From: a virus | IMG/VR virus record: IMGVR_UViG_3300046371_000357 | Span: 1-33,406 of that record | Strand: one strand, 5' to 3' | DNA: 33,406 bases | Part shown: piece by piece, positions 1 to 7,806 of the stretch | Position numbering within the stretch: position 1 is the first letter of the stretch | How the letters are laid out: each line of letters opens with the position of its first letter | Translations under genes and position numbers: made by a program | Notes under the pieces: generated by a model | Database searches by the model: none | Told to the model about the DNA's origin: nothing | What the model saw: the letters and a program-made list of their open reading frames with translations, nothing else

Positions 1-696
1 AGAACTAAGATAAAGAACTTTGCCAGCACTGTATCTTTTGAAGGCAAGCCTAAGGTTGTTATTCTTGACGAGGCAGATTATCTAAATCCTAATTCTACAC
101 AACCTGCACTGAGGGCTTTCATTGAGGAGTTCTCTAAAAACTGTAGGTTTATTTTCACTTGTAATTTTAAGAATCGTATCATTGCTCCATTGCATAGTCG
201 AACTACTGTGGTGGACTTTAAGTTAGTGAATGGTCAGAAGAAAAAGATGGCTACAAAATTTCACAGACGCATGATGGAGATTTTACAAGATGAAGGTGTA
301 GAATACAATAACAAAGTCCTTGCAGAACTATTGATGAAACACTTTCCTGATTATAGGCGTGTTCTAAATGAATTGCAACGATACAGCGTTGGTGGGGTTA
401 TTGATGAAGGCATACTTAGTAACTTGTCAGAGATCAATACAAAGGCCCTTATTGATGCTCTGCGTGACAAAGACTGGAAGAAGATGCGTCAATGGGTTGC
501 ATCTAACGTAGATAGTGACCCTCAGGCTGTGTATCGTAAGGTATATGATACACTGATAGACAAAGTAAAACAGGTCCCTCAACTTGTTCTCTTGGTTGCT
601 GATTATCAATACAAAGCGGCTTTTGTTGCAGATCAAGAGATTAATCTGACGGCTTGCCTCACTGAAATTATGGCGAACATTGAGTTCAAAGAATGA
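1..696 (+). CDS. 44: Sliding clamp loader large subunit gp44 (5' truncated)
   Basis: This is the C-terminal part of the AAA+ ATPase subunit of the T4-type clamp loader, which with gp62 loads the gp45 sliding clamp on DNA. The frame is open from base 1, so the start and the Walker A P-loop lie upstream of the window. Visible are a Walker B/DEAD box (VVILDEAD), the sensor-1 stretch FIFTCN and the LHSR arginine-finger region (SRC in most clamp loaders, here SRT), followed by the helical C-terminal collar. About 231 residues are present, against about 319 for whole T4 gp44. It overlaps gp62 by 4 bases (ATGA), the same 44-62 adjacency as in T4. The identification is secure; only the missing N-terminus is uncertain. 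Confidence 0.93.
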   Translation, partial: RTKIKNFASTVSFEGKPKVVILDEADYLNPNSTQPALRAFIEEFSKNCRFIFTCNFKNRIIAPLHSRTTVVDFKLVNGQKKKMATKFHRRMMEILQDEGVEYNNKVLAELLMKHFPDYRRVLNELQRYSVGGVIDEGILSNLSEINTKALIDALRDKDWKKMRQWVASNVDSDPQAVYRKVYDTLIDKVKQVPQLVLLVADYQYKAAFVADQEINLTACLTEIMANIEFKE

Positions 697-1148
697 GTGG
701 CTTCCTAGAAGAACTAGGTCCTCCTAAAGAAGAACATACTGAGGAAGACTTTAAGGAAAAGAAAAAAGCTATAAGTCCGTTTGACTTTGCTAACAGCATC
801 TACTACACAAAAGAATCTCTTATTGTAGATGACTGGTCTGAAAAACAATACAATCCTTTTATTGTAAACAAGGCTATGAGTTATGGTCCCGACACAGTAA
901 TCGCGGCTAATGAAATGAACTCTCGTCCACACATTGCAAACAAAATGCAATATGATTTCCTAATTAATCTCGTCCGAAAAAAGAAGCGTTTTAATAAATG
1001 GCTAAAGCCTGAAAAGGAAGAGAACATCGAGATCGTAAAAGAATATTTTGGCTATGGAAATACAAAGGCACAAGAAGCATTACGCATTTTGTCACAGGAT
1101 GACTTGGAAAGTATTAAGCAAAGGCTAAACAAGGGCGGCAAAAAATAG
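693..1148 (+). CDS. 62: Clamp loader small subunit gp62
   Basis: This is the small, non-ATPase subunit of the clamp loader, partner of gp44. The protein is 151 residues, shorter than T4 gp62 (187). It has the family's features: an N-terminal SPFDFANSIYYTKE segment, a central region with MNSRPHIANKMQYDFL, and a charged C-terminus. There is no P-loop, as expected. The ATG overlaps the gp44 stop in an ATGA, which suggests translational coupling; in T4 this coupling sets the subunit ratio. The call rests on sequence character plus position directly after gp44. Confidence 0.88.
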   Translation: MSGFLEELGPPKEEHTEEDFKEKKKAISPFDFANSIYYTKESLIVDDWSEKQYNPFIVNKAMSYGPDTVIAANEMNSRPHIANKMQYDFLINLVRKKKRFNKWLKPEKEENIEIVKEYFGYGNTKAQEALRILSQDDLESIKQRLNKGGKK

Positions 1149-1153
1149 CATCT

Positions 1154-1161
1154 TATAAATA
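1154..1161 (+). promoter_or_regulatory. T4-type late promoter upstream of regA
   Basis: An exact TATAAATA octamer lies just after the gp62 stop and 31 bases before the regA ATG. It is the T4 late promoter consensus, recognised in T4 by the gp55 sigma with gp33 and the clamp. The predicted transcription start is about 1167. A late promoter in front of regA, an early-function gene in T4, suggests that RegA is also made late. Confidence 0.65.
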
Positions 1162-1192
1162 ATTATTAGAATTACATTATAAGAGCAATAAT

Positions 1193-1609
1193 ATGAGTGT
1201 CGATTTCTTCAATATTGATTATCCTGGTTATGCCCCATTGGAAATCAAACTAAAAAATTCAGATGACTTTCTCAAGATAAGAGAAACCCTTTCACGCATC
1301 GGCGTGGCTTCTCGTAAAGAAAAAGTCCTTTATCAATCCTGCCATATTCTACACAAACAAGGTAGATATTTTATCACACACTTTAAAGAACTTTTTGCCC
1401 TTGACGGCAAGGATGCTGACTTTGAAGACGCTGACCTTGAGCGTAGAAATACAATCGCTAAACTTCTTTCGGACTGGGGTCTGTTAGAAATCATGAGCCA
1501 AGAAATACATGAGAATCACGCCCCAATGAGCCACATAAAAATTATCTCATACAAGGAAAAAGGCGATTGGGAACTGGTTACCAAATATAATATTGGTAGA
1601 AAAAAATAA
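1193..1609 (+). CDS. regA: RegA-like translational repressor
   Basis: RegA binds the initiation regions of early phage mRNAs and blocks their translation. The 138-residue product (T4 RegA is 122) has the RegA pattern: an N-terminal LEIKLKNSDDFLKIRETLSRIGVA region, then LYQSCHILHKQGRYFITHFKELFALDG, and a short variable C-terminus. It follows gp44-gp62 as in T4-like clamp-loader operons (43-regA-62-44 in T4, different order here). Only a weak Shine-Dalgarno (AAGAG) precedes the ATG, which is plausible for a gene that represses its own translation. Confidence 0.9.
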   Translation: MSVDFFNIDYPGYAPLEIKLKNSDDFLKIRETLSRIGVASRKEKVLYQSCHILHKQGRYFITHFKELFALDGKDADFEDADLERRNTIAKLLSDWGLLEIMSQEIHENHAPMSHIKIISYKEKGDWELVTKYNIGRKK

Positions 1610-1619
1610 CCAAAAAGCC

Positions 1620-1651
1620 TTGACTTTTTCAAAAAAGTAACTATATATAAT
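1620..1651 (+). promoter_or_regulatory. Sigma70-type promoter of hsp20
   Basis: TTGACT (1620-1625) is followed by an AT-rich TATATATAAT block whose last six bases (1646-1651) match the -10 consensus. The spacing is 20 bases to that hexamer, or 16 to the overlapping TATATA at 1642. It would give an hsp20 mRNA with a leader of about 50 bases, containing a small inverted repeat AGCGA...TCGCT. This is a host-polymerase (early) promoter, unlike the late octamers elsewhere. Confidence 0.55.
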
Positions 1652-1706
1652 GTAGCGATGCCTGATGGGTCGCTATAATTTAACTCGCTTATTTAAGGAG
1701 ATGAAC

Positions 1707-2183
1707 ATGGTTGTTCGCAAATTTAAAGCACGCGATCTGTCTGAGATCGCAAATTCAGTTTCCCCTTTCACTGTTGGTTTTGACCGAGTATTTGATAACT
1801 TAAATACGGTAGCTGAACTCTCAAACAATTATCCGCCTTACAATATTATAGACAACGACAGCGGCAAATATACAATTGAGTTTGCCGCCGCTGGATTTAC
1901 TAACGAGGAACTTTCACTTGTTCAGGTTCCAGAGGGAAATAAACTTGTTGTTCAAGGTATGCAAGGTAAATCGGATGAACGAAAATTCTTACATCAGGGT
2001 ATTGGTGCAAGGAACTTTACAAAAACTTTCGCCCTCAATCAAGATGTTCAAGTGACAGGTGCGGAGTTCGTGCAAGGCATGTTGAAGATTTATCTCGAAC
2101 ATATTGTCCCAGAAGAACGCAAGCCAAGAGAAATTAAAATTAATGAAATTGGTGATGATGACAAACAGTTCCTACAGGACTAG
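1707..2183 (+). CDS. hsp20: Hsp20/IbpA-family small heat-shock chaperone
   Basis: This is an ATP-independent small heat-shock protein that holds unfolding proteins; it is common in marine T4-like phages and may help folding or head assembly. The alpha-crystallin domain runs from about residue 45 (YNIIDNDSGKYTIEFAAAGF) through LVVQG to a C-terminal beta strand (GAEFVQGMLKIYLEH), with a PEERKPREIKIN tail that fits the IbpA pattern. Length is 158 residues, usual for the family. The start at 1707 is chosen because AAGGAG at 1695-1700 is 6 bases upstream. In-frame ATGs at 1701 and 1665 lack a usable ribosome site. It has its own early-type promoter and is followed by a strong hairpin, so it looks like an independent unit. 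Confidence 0.9.
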   Translation: MVVRKFKARDLSEIANSVSPFTVGFDRVFDNLNTVAELSNNYPPYNIIDNDSGKYTIEFAAAGFTNEELSLVQVPEGNKLVVQGMQGKSDERKFLHQGIGARNFTKTFALNQDVQVTGAEFVQGMLKIYLEHIVPEERKPREIKINEIGDDDKQFLQD

Positions 2184-2191
2184 TATAAATA
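2184..2191 (+). promoter_or_regulatory. T4-type late promoter upstream of the Sm-like gene
   Basis: An exact TATAAATA lies immediately after the hsp20 stop. The predicted start is about 2197, inside the hairpin at 2194-2214, so the late transcript would begin with a short stem-loop (GAGCC/GGCTC). The ATG served is at 2234. Confidence 0.6.
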
Positions 2192-2193
2192 AG

Positions 2194-2214
2194 GGGGAGC
2201 CACAAAGGCTCCCC
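2194..2214 (+). terminator. Strong hairpin after hsp20 (terminator or mRNA 5' hairpin)
   Basis: A perfect 8-bp GC-rich stem (GGGGAGCC/GGCTCCCC) closes a 5-base ACAAA loop, 10 bases after the hsp20 stop. The 3' side is TAAATT rather than a clean U-tract, so intrinsic termination would be weak. It may instead protect mRNA ends: the 3' end of hsp20 mRNA and, in truncated form, the 5' end of the late mRNA from the promoter at 2184. Confidence 0.6.
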
Positions 2215-2233
2215 TAAATTATAAGGACTAATT

Positions 2234-2545
2234 ATGACACAAATTGTGAAACTATCCTCAGGTGAGGAAATCATTGGCGAAGTTACTGATGTGGAAGTTG
2301 AAGGTCGCACCTTCATTGAAATTAAAACTCCAGCAGTAATTATGCTTATCCCAGATCAAAACAATGAACAAAAATTTGGTATCGGTCTTGCACCCTACGC
2401 ACCATATGCAGATGGAGGCAAGGTTCAAATCATGCCTGGGCATATAGTTGCTTTGATGAAACCTACTGCTAGTTTGTTGAATGAATATAATGCCGCATAT
2501 GGCTCAGGAGTTGTTGTTCCTGAAAAACCTAAGTTGGTGACTTAA
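2234..2545 (+). CDS. Small conserved phage protein with possible Sm-like fold
   Basis: The 103-residue product opens with QIVKLSSGEEIIGEVTDVEVEG and continues ...IEIKTPAVIMLIPD. A short strand, a G-E-E/D turn, then a second strand is the layout of the Sm1 half of Sm/LSm-like proteins. The later IMPGHIVALMKPTASLLNEYNAAYG is helix-like and not part of a classic Sm2 motif. Such proteins recur in marine T4-like phages near replication genes. RNA binding would fit the neighbourhood of RegA, but this is inference from a short motif. It is preceded by AAGGA about 9 bases upstream, and its stop overlaps the next start as TAATG. Confidence 0.6.
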   Translation: MTQIVKLSSGEEIIGEVTDVEVEGRTFIEIKTPAVIMLIPDQNNEQKFGIGLAPYAPYADGGKVQIMPGHIVALMKPTASLLNEYNAAYGSGVVVPEKPKLVT

Positions 2546-3183
2546 TGTCTACATTACTTTGCAACCTACCTAACAATAAAGTTTATGTCCGTAAGGAGTA
2601 TCTTATGGACCATAAAGAAGGACATGGTGAGTTTGTAGAAGGACATTGGGTAACATGTAAATCATTACCAGGGCGGGCGTTCTATTTTGAAACATACCTG
2701 CCTGAGTATGGTGCATTGTTTGACAAGTTGCCTATCAGTGCTTTTGTGTCAGAGCCTAAGACACCCGAACCAGATTTGCCTCTCAATGATTTGCAATTCT
2801 GGAACGCAATGGACTATGGTGTAACGGCTATCTACAAACAATTTATTGGCAGTATGGACTTTGAAATTTTTACACGAAGTCATCAGATTATCAAAGGCAC
2901 ATATTGTTTTACGTTAGATAATTATCACGCTCAATCAGACGAACCGGACTATAGCACTGCCGAGGTGCCAGAGGAACATAAGTCCTTCAACATAATTGAA
3001 TTAGATAATGGTCAGTATGCGGCATATCCTAATAATCGTATGCGTGTTTATGATAATTCATTGACACCCCCTGAACCTAAAATGCCTGACTTCAAAGTTT
3101 CTACAGAATTTTATCAAGTAGAAAATGGTTATGAATATCGCTTAGGTGACCAGGATGATTACTTTTGGCGTATTAAGGATTGA
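2545..3183 (+). CDS. Conserved hypothetical protein upstream of gp43
   Basis: This is a 212-residue acidic protein I do not recognise functionally. It starts with LLCNLPNNKVYVRKEYL, has an aromatic-rich middle (LQFWNAMDYGVTAIYKQFIG) and ends with a beta-rich section (YEYRLGDQDDYFWRIKD). No transmembrane segment, P-loop or metal motif is seen. It overlaps the previous gene as TAATG, so the two are probably co-translated. Its TGA stop is embedded in the -35 box (TTGACA) of the gp43 promoter. Confidence 0.75.
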   Translation: MSTLLCNLPNNKVYVRKEYLMDHKEGHGEFVEGHWVTCKSLPGRAFYFETYLPEYGALFDKLPISAFVSEPKTPEPDLPLNDLQFWNAMDYGVTAIYKQFIGSMDFEIFTRSHQIIKGTYCFTLDNYHAQSDEPDYSTAEVPEEHKSFNIIELDNGQYAAYPNNRMRVYDNSLTPPEPKMPDFKVSTEFYQVENGYEYRLGDQDDYFWRIKD

Positions 3184-3208
3184 CATTTCCTTTATTATCT
3201 AGTATAAC
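3180..3208 (+). promoter_or_regulatory. Sigma70-type promoter of gp43, predicted leaderless
   Basis: A consensus TTGACA (3180-3185), an exact 17-base spacer, then TATAAC (3203-3208). The first base of the gp43 ATG (3215) lies exactly 7 bases after the last -10 base, which is the expected +1. No Shine-Dalgarno precedes the ATG. The -35 box contains the upstream gene's stop codon. The gp61 promoter at 32416-32444 has the same boxes, spacing and CTAGATT-ATG junction. Confidence 0.75.
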
Positions 3209-3214
3209 TAGATT

Positions 3215-5704
3215 ATGAAACAAAACTTCTACACATGGGCCTGGCAATATGGTAACAAGATCCTATTGCGAGGCGTTCGAGATGGTAAGCGGTTCAATTC
3301 GCGCCATGATTTTCAACCTACATTGTATGTTCGCTCTGCGGATGAAACAGGCTTTAAGGGACTCTATGACGAGAACTTGAAGCCTGTTGTTTTTGATTCC
3401 AACTCTGACTGCAAAGACTTTATGGAAAAGTATGATGGGATTGAAAACTATCCTATCTATGGTCAGACAGATTTGACTTATCAGTTTTTGTCCTCACAAT
3501 ATCCTGGTGAGATTGACTTTGACATTAGCCAACTTTCCATTTGGTCTATAGATATCGAGACAACCGCAGAAGGCGGGTTTCCGAATGTGGATAACCCTGT
3601 GGAAAAAATACTTCTTATTACAGTAATGAACAATTACACTAAGGAGATTAAAACGTGGGGTGAGGGTAACTGGTCTCCAGGTGAGGAGACAAAGGATCTT
3701 GATGTAGATTATACGCCGTGTGAAGATGAAAAAGAACTCCTAACAAAGTTTGGCACATGGTGGTGTAATGAATATCCTGACATTATCACAGGTTGGAACC
3801 TAGAACTTTTCGATATTCCTTATCTTGTCTCCCGTATGGACAGGCTGTTTGGTAATGATGCAAAAAATGCCTTGAGTCCTTTCAATATGACAAGACGTCG
3901 TGCTATTCGTTTGAATAACAAAGAGGTCACAACATATGACATCAAAGGCGTCTCACAATTAGACTATTTGGATCTATACAAAAAGTTTACTTACACAGCA
4001 CAAGAGTCCTACAAACTTGATTACATCGCTGAGGTCGAACTAGGTAAGAACAAACTTGAAAGTGGCTTTGACACATTTAAGGAGTTCTATGAAAATGATT
4101 GGAATCGCTTTATTGATTACAACATTATTGATACTAAACTTGTTGACGAGCTCGAGGATAAAATGAAACTCATTGAGCTCATTGCTACAATGACATATGA
4201 TGCCAAGGCAAACTTTAAGGATATTTTCTCCTCGGTTAGAACATGGGACTGTTTGTTGTATAATCACTTGCTGGACAAAGGCATTATGATTCCTCAACGT
4301 AAAAGTGCCGAGGGCAGACGTATTGAAGGTGCCTTTGTGCAGGAACCTAAGCCTGGTAAGTATGATTGGGTTATGTCATTTGATGCTACGTCTCTGTATC
4401 CGTCAATCATTATGCAATACAACATGTCCCCTGAAATGATATTGCCTGGTATGGTTGACTGCACTGTTGAGGGTATGTTGGAACGCCGAGATAAAATGGA
4501 TGACCAGTATGCAGTGACAGCTAATGGTGCAAGGTTCAGCCGTGACAAACAAGGATTGTTTCCTGAGATTGTGCAGAAGTTTTTTGATGATAGACAACGG
4601 TACAAAAAACTTATGATTCAAGCACAAAATGATTATGAAAAAACAAAGGACAAAAAACATCTTAATAATATTGCAAAGTTCAACAACTTTCAGATGGCTC
4701 GTAAGATTCAGTTGAACAGTTTGTTTGGTGCGTTGGGTAATGAGTATTTTAGATACTATGATGACCGCATCGCTGAGGGTATTACTATGACAGGTCAGTT
4801 TATTATTAGACAGACTGCCAAGGCCCTTGACGACTATCTAAACAAAGTATGTGACACTGAAGGAGAGATGTATTCCTTTTACTCAGACACAGACTCCTGT
4901 TATATCACCATGAACAAACTTGTGCAAAAGTTTTTTGCTGATAAAGATTATAACACAATTATTGGTTCGCTTGACAAAATAGGCGAGGATAAAATTGAGC
5001 CTGTAATCAATAAGGCAATGGAGTCACTTGCAGAATATACAAATGCCTTTGATAAAAAGATATACTTTAAACGTGAGGCTATTGCTGATAAAGGCATATG
5101 GGTCGCCAAGAAGCGTTATGCTTTGAATGTGTATGACAATGAAGGTGTAAGGTATCAAGATCCTAAACTAAAAGTTATGGGACTCGAGATTGTCAGATCA
5201 TCTACGCCTGCGCCTGTGCGGGAAAGTTTGCGTAGTGCTGTAAGATTATGTTTAACATCTGATGAACAGGCTTTACAGGACTTTGTAGAATCTAACTGGC
5301 AGGAGTTTAGACAAATGGAGGTTGAGAAGATTGCATTTCCTCGAGGATGTAATAACTTGCAAAAATATACATCGACTTCTCATATCTATGAAAAGGGAAC
5401 GCCTATACATGTTCGAGGTGCTCTACTATATAATTATATGTTGGACAAGAACAAAGTCGGACATAAGTATGAACATGTGCAGGATGGTGACAAAATTAAA
5501 TTTTTGTATTTGAAAGAGCCTAACACATTGGGTGAAAATACAATTGCTTTTAACTCCAAACTTCCTGTAGAATTTGACTTACACAAATATGTTGACTATG
5601 AGACTATTTTTGAAAAGTCTTTTGTTGAGCCCTTGAACACAATAGCAAAAGGTCTTGGTTGGAATACCAGGCCCGTTGCAACACTGGAGGATTTATTCTC
5701 GTGA
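3215..5704 (+). CDS. 43: DNA polymerase gp43 (family B, with 3'-5' exonuclease)
   Basis: This is the phage replicative DNA polymerase. The 829-residue protein (T4: 898) is intact, with no intein or split. Exonuclease motifs: Exo I SIDIETT (D113, E115), Exo II GWNLELFDIPYL (D200), Exo III YNIID (Y302, D306). Polymerase motifs: A SFDATSLYPSII (D390, steric-gate Y394), B KIQLNSLFGALGN (K497, N501), C YSDTDS (556-561). All catalytic residues are present. Motif B has Phe504 where T4 has Tyr (NSLYG). No ribosome site precedes the ATG; the promoter just upstream predicts a leaderless mRNA. The 3' end overlaps the next gene at GTGA. Confidence 0.98.
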   Translation: MKQNFYTWAWQYGNKILLRGVRDGKRFNSRHDFQPTLYVRSADETGFKGLYDENLKPVVFDSNSDCKDFMEKYDGIENYPIYGQTDLTYQFLSSQYPGEIDFDISQLSIWSIDIETTAEGGFPNVDNPVEKILLITVMNNYTKEIKTWGEGNWSPGEETKDLDVDYTPCEDEKELLTKFGTWWCNEYPDIITGWNLELFDIPYLVSRMDRLFGNDAKNALSPFNMTRRRAIRLNNKEVTTYDIKGVSQLDYLDLYKKFTYTAQESYKLDYIAEVELGKNKLESGFDTFKEFYENDWNRFIDYNIIDTKLVDELEDKMKLIELIATMTYDAKANFKDIFSSVRTWDCLLYNHLLDKGIMIPQRKSAEGRRIEGAFVQEPKPGKYDWVMSFDATSLYPSIIMQYNMSPEMILPGMVDCTVEGMLERRDKMDDQYAVTANGARFSRDKQGLFPEIVQKFFDDRQRYKKLMIQAQNDYEKTKDKKHLNNIAKFNNFQMARKIQLNSLFGALGNEYFRYYDDRIAEGITMTGQFIIRQTAKALDDYLNKVCDTEGEMYSFYSDTDSCYITMNKLVQKFFADKDYNTIIGSLDKIGEDKIEPVINKAMESLAEYTNAFDKKIYFKREAIADKGIWVAKKRYALNVYDNEGVRYQDPKLKVMGLEIVRSSTPAPVRESLRSAVRLCLTSDEQALQDFVESNWQEFRQMEVEKIAFPRGCNNLQKYTSTSHIYEKGTPIHVRGALLYNYMLDKNKVGHKYEHVQDGDKIKFLYLKEPNTLGENTIAFNSKLPVEFDLHKYVDYETIFEKSFVEPLNTIAKGLGWNTRPVATLEDLFS

Positions 5705-6156
5705 GTCCGGTGACAAAACTAAATTATCCTTTGAACCGTGATAGGTTGCTAGTTTTGGCGGACAGCATAAAGGAAGAAGCCAAACCATATTCTGACCCAA
5801 GATATGAAAAAAGTCTTGACACATGGTTAATTTTAAAGTATAGTGATTCTTATATACAACAAATTATGGATGATTTTAATGTTGATGGCAGTTCAAGATT
5901 TTATTGGCAGGAGCCCAACTCTGTTTTGCCTATGCACGTTGATAACAATACAACCTGCTCTATAAATTTTGTTCTTACAGACGACCCTGCACCTGTAATT
6001 GTTGAGGATACAGAATATACTTATGAACAATGTGTTCTTGACACAACAAAATTACATGGTGTAAATACAGACGATGAAGAAAGAATTATATTGAAAATAA
6101 GTATTTTTGATGAGTCCTATGAAGATTTAATTAAACGGATACCCTACACATGCTAG
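5701..6156 (+). CDS. Small 2OG/Fe(II)-dependent oxygenase-like protein (first of pair)
   Basis: A 151-residue double-stranded beta-helix protein with the signature of 2-oxoglutarate/Fe(II) oxygenases: an HxD pair in PMHVDNN (H79, D81), a distal His in KLHGVNTDDEERIILKISI (H119), and Arg128 placed to bind 2-oxoglutarate. The substrate is unknown; protein or nucleobase hydroxylation are both possible. The start is taken as GTG 5701, which overlaps the gp43 stop; GGAGG lies about 10 bases upstream. GTG 5710 is an alternative, and the in-frame ATG at 5659 would extend it into gp43. It overlaps a second small oxygenase at its 3' end. Confidence 0.78.
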   Translation: MSPVTKLNYPLNRDRLLVLADSIKEEAKPYSDPRYEKSLDTWLILKYSDSYIQQIMDDFNVDGSSRFYWQEPNSVLPMHVDNNTTCSINFVLTDDPAPVIVEDTEYTYEQCVLDTTKLHGVNTDDEERIILKISIFDESYEDLIKRIPYTC

Positions 6157-6758
6157 AAGATTATTTTTATGAAAATATTGCCAATCTGACAACAGATTAT
6201 GAAATGTTTTGTTTGGCACAAGGGGGCGACCAACTATACAGACAAAAAAAGTTTGTTCAATTAAAATCCGCCGCAGAGATAAGACTGCCTAAAGGTGAAA
6301 TATCATATGACGGTGGTGCATATGGTATTCGTGTATCTGCAATGATGTTTGAAGATGATTTGGAATGGCCTGATTTTTTAAAGGAGACTGCTCAATCTAT
6401 AAAGGAAAGATATAAAGGTGATGGCGCACAATTTTTGTATGTTCCTTATGGAGAAGAAGTTGCAGTGCATAAAGATGTGCCTAATGTAAGAGAATGTAAT
6501 GTATCTTTTCCTATTACACGAGATAATGCACCTACAGATTTTTATGAAAGTCCCTACAGCCATAGGCCAATTTATAGCTGTCAGTATAGTAAACCAGTTT
6601 TGTTAAATACACAAAAGTATCATGGCATCAAAGCCATAAATAAAGATAGGATTGTTTTTCAAATATCATATCAAAGACCTTACGAGGAAGTAAGAGAAAT
6701 GCTTCTTGATATTCACGATCCTAGAAAATGTATAGGAGTAAATTATGAGCTTAATTGA
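6150..6758 (+). CDS. Small 2OG/Fe(II)-dependent oxygenase-like protein (second of pair)
   Basis: A 202-residue protein with the same active-site layout as its upstream neighbour: HxD in VAVHKDV (H107, D109), distal His in QKYHGIKAINKDRIVFQISY (H158) and Arg167. The two are similar in architecture but not close copies. They overlap by 7 bases, and this gene overlaps uvsX by 14 bases, so they sit inside the replication operon. It could hydroxylate DNA bases or a replication or host protein; nothing in the sequence decides the substrate. Confidence 0.75.
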   Translation: MLEDYFYENIANLTTDYEMFCLAQGGDQLYRQKKFVQLKSAAEIRLPKGEISYDGGAYGIRVSAMMFEDDLEWPDFLKETAQSIKERYKGDGAQFLYVPYGEEVAVHKDVPNVRECNVSFPITRDNAPTDFYESPYSHRPIYSCQYSKPVLLNTQKYHGIKAINKDRIVFQISYQRPYEEVREMLLDIHDPRKCIGVNYELN

Positions 6759-7806
6759 CAAACTAAAAAAGAACTCTACGATTAAAGAATCGGCAGTTCT
6801 TACAAAATCCAAATTTTTCGGCACAAAGGATTTAATTCAAACATCTGTCCCTGCTTTAAATGTAGCATTGTCAGGTCGTTTGGATGGTGGTCTTACGCCT
6901 GGACTGACAGTATTTGCAGGGCCGTCAAAGCACTTTAAAACAGCCTTTGCAATGCTACTTGCTAAGTCTTACTTAGATAAGTTTGATGATGCTGTCGTAT
7001 TGTTTTACGATTCAGAGTTTGGTGCGCCGCAAGGTTACTTTACAAGTTTCGGTATTGACACTGATAGAGTTGTGCATACACCTATCACTGATATTGAACA
7101 ACTAAAACATGATGTGATGTCACAGTTGAATGGCATTGAAAGAGGCGATCATGTTATGGTCGTTGTAGATTCAGTAGGTAACTTAGCTTCCAAGAAAGAA
7201 GTTGATGATGCACTTGAAGGTAAGTCGGTTGCAGATATGACAAGGGCAAAACAAATGAAGTCCTTGTTCCGTATGATTACACCCCACCTTACAATCAAGG
7301 ATATTCCTGCTGTTGTTGTTAACCATACTTACAAAGAGATTGGTTTGTTCCCTAAAGATGTTGTATCAGGCGGCACAGGTATTTACTATTCTGCAGATAA
7401 CATCTTTATTATTGGACGCCAACAGGATAAAGTAGGCACTGAAATTAAAGGCTACAATTTTATTATTAATGTTGAAAAGTCTCGGTATGTTCGTGAGAAG
7501 TCTAAGATTCCTGTAGAAGTTTCATGGGAAGGCGGCATCAGCAAATGGTCAGGGCTATTGGATATGGCACTTGAATCTGGTCACGTTGTAAAGCCTAGTA
7601 ATGGCTGGTTCCAAATTAAAACTGATGGTGAGGATGGCAAAAAGTATCGCACAAAAGATACATATAGCAAAGACTTTTGGCTTCCTATTCTTGCAGACAA
7701 AACATTTACAGACTGGATTACCTCTCGTTATCTAATTGCAAGTGGTGATATTATTCAGGATGAAGTTTCCGAGGATGATATCGCGGAAGCCTATACTGAT
7801 GCTTAA
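6745..7806 (+). CDS. uvsX: UvsX RecA-like recombinase
   Basis: UvsX is the phage strand-exchange protein used in recombination-dependent replication and repair. The 353-residue product (T4: about 391) has the RecA core: Walker A GPSKHFKT (59-66), Walker B VMVVVDSVG (D142), and an acidic C-terminal tail (SEDDIAEAYTDA) typical of the family. The start is supported by AGGAG about 8 bases upstream, within the end of the previous gene. Location beside gp43 and gp41 matches other T4-like genomes. Confidence 0.96.
   Translation: MSLIDKLKKNSTIKESAVLTKSKFFGTKDLIQTSVPALNVALSGRLDGGLTPGLTVFAGPSKHFKTAFAMLLAKSYLDKFDDAVVLFYDSEFGAPQGYFTSFGIDTDRVVHTPITDIEQLKHDVMSQLNGIERGDHVMVVVDSVGNLASKKEVDDALEGKSVADMTRAKQMKSLFRMITPHLTIKDIPAVVVNHTYKEIGLFPKDVVSGGTGIYYSADNIFIIGRQQDKVGTEIKGYNFIINVEKSRYVREKSKIPVEVSWEGGISKWSGLLDMALESGHVVKPSNGWFQIKTDGEDGKKYRTKDTYSKDFWLPILADKTFTDWITSRYLIASGDIIQDEVSEDDIAEAYTDA

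Noticed and set aside
1654-1675. AGCGA...TCGCT hairpin in the hsp20 leader as an RNA thermometer
   Set aside because: The stem is only 5 bp and does not pair with the ribosome site, so thermometer function is not supported.
6635-6642. CATAAATA inside the second small oxygenase gene, upstream of uvsX
   Set aside because: It lies in coding sequence over 100 bases before uvsX, which is an early-type gene with its own ribosome site; may be chance in AT-rich DNA.
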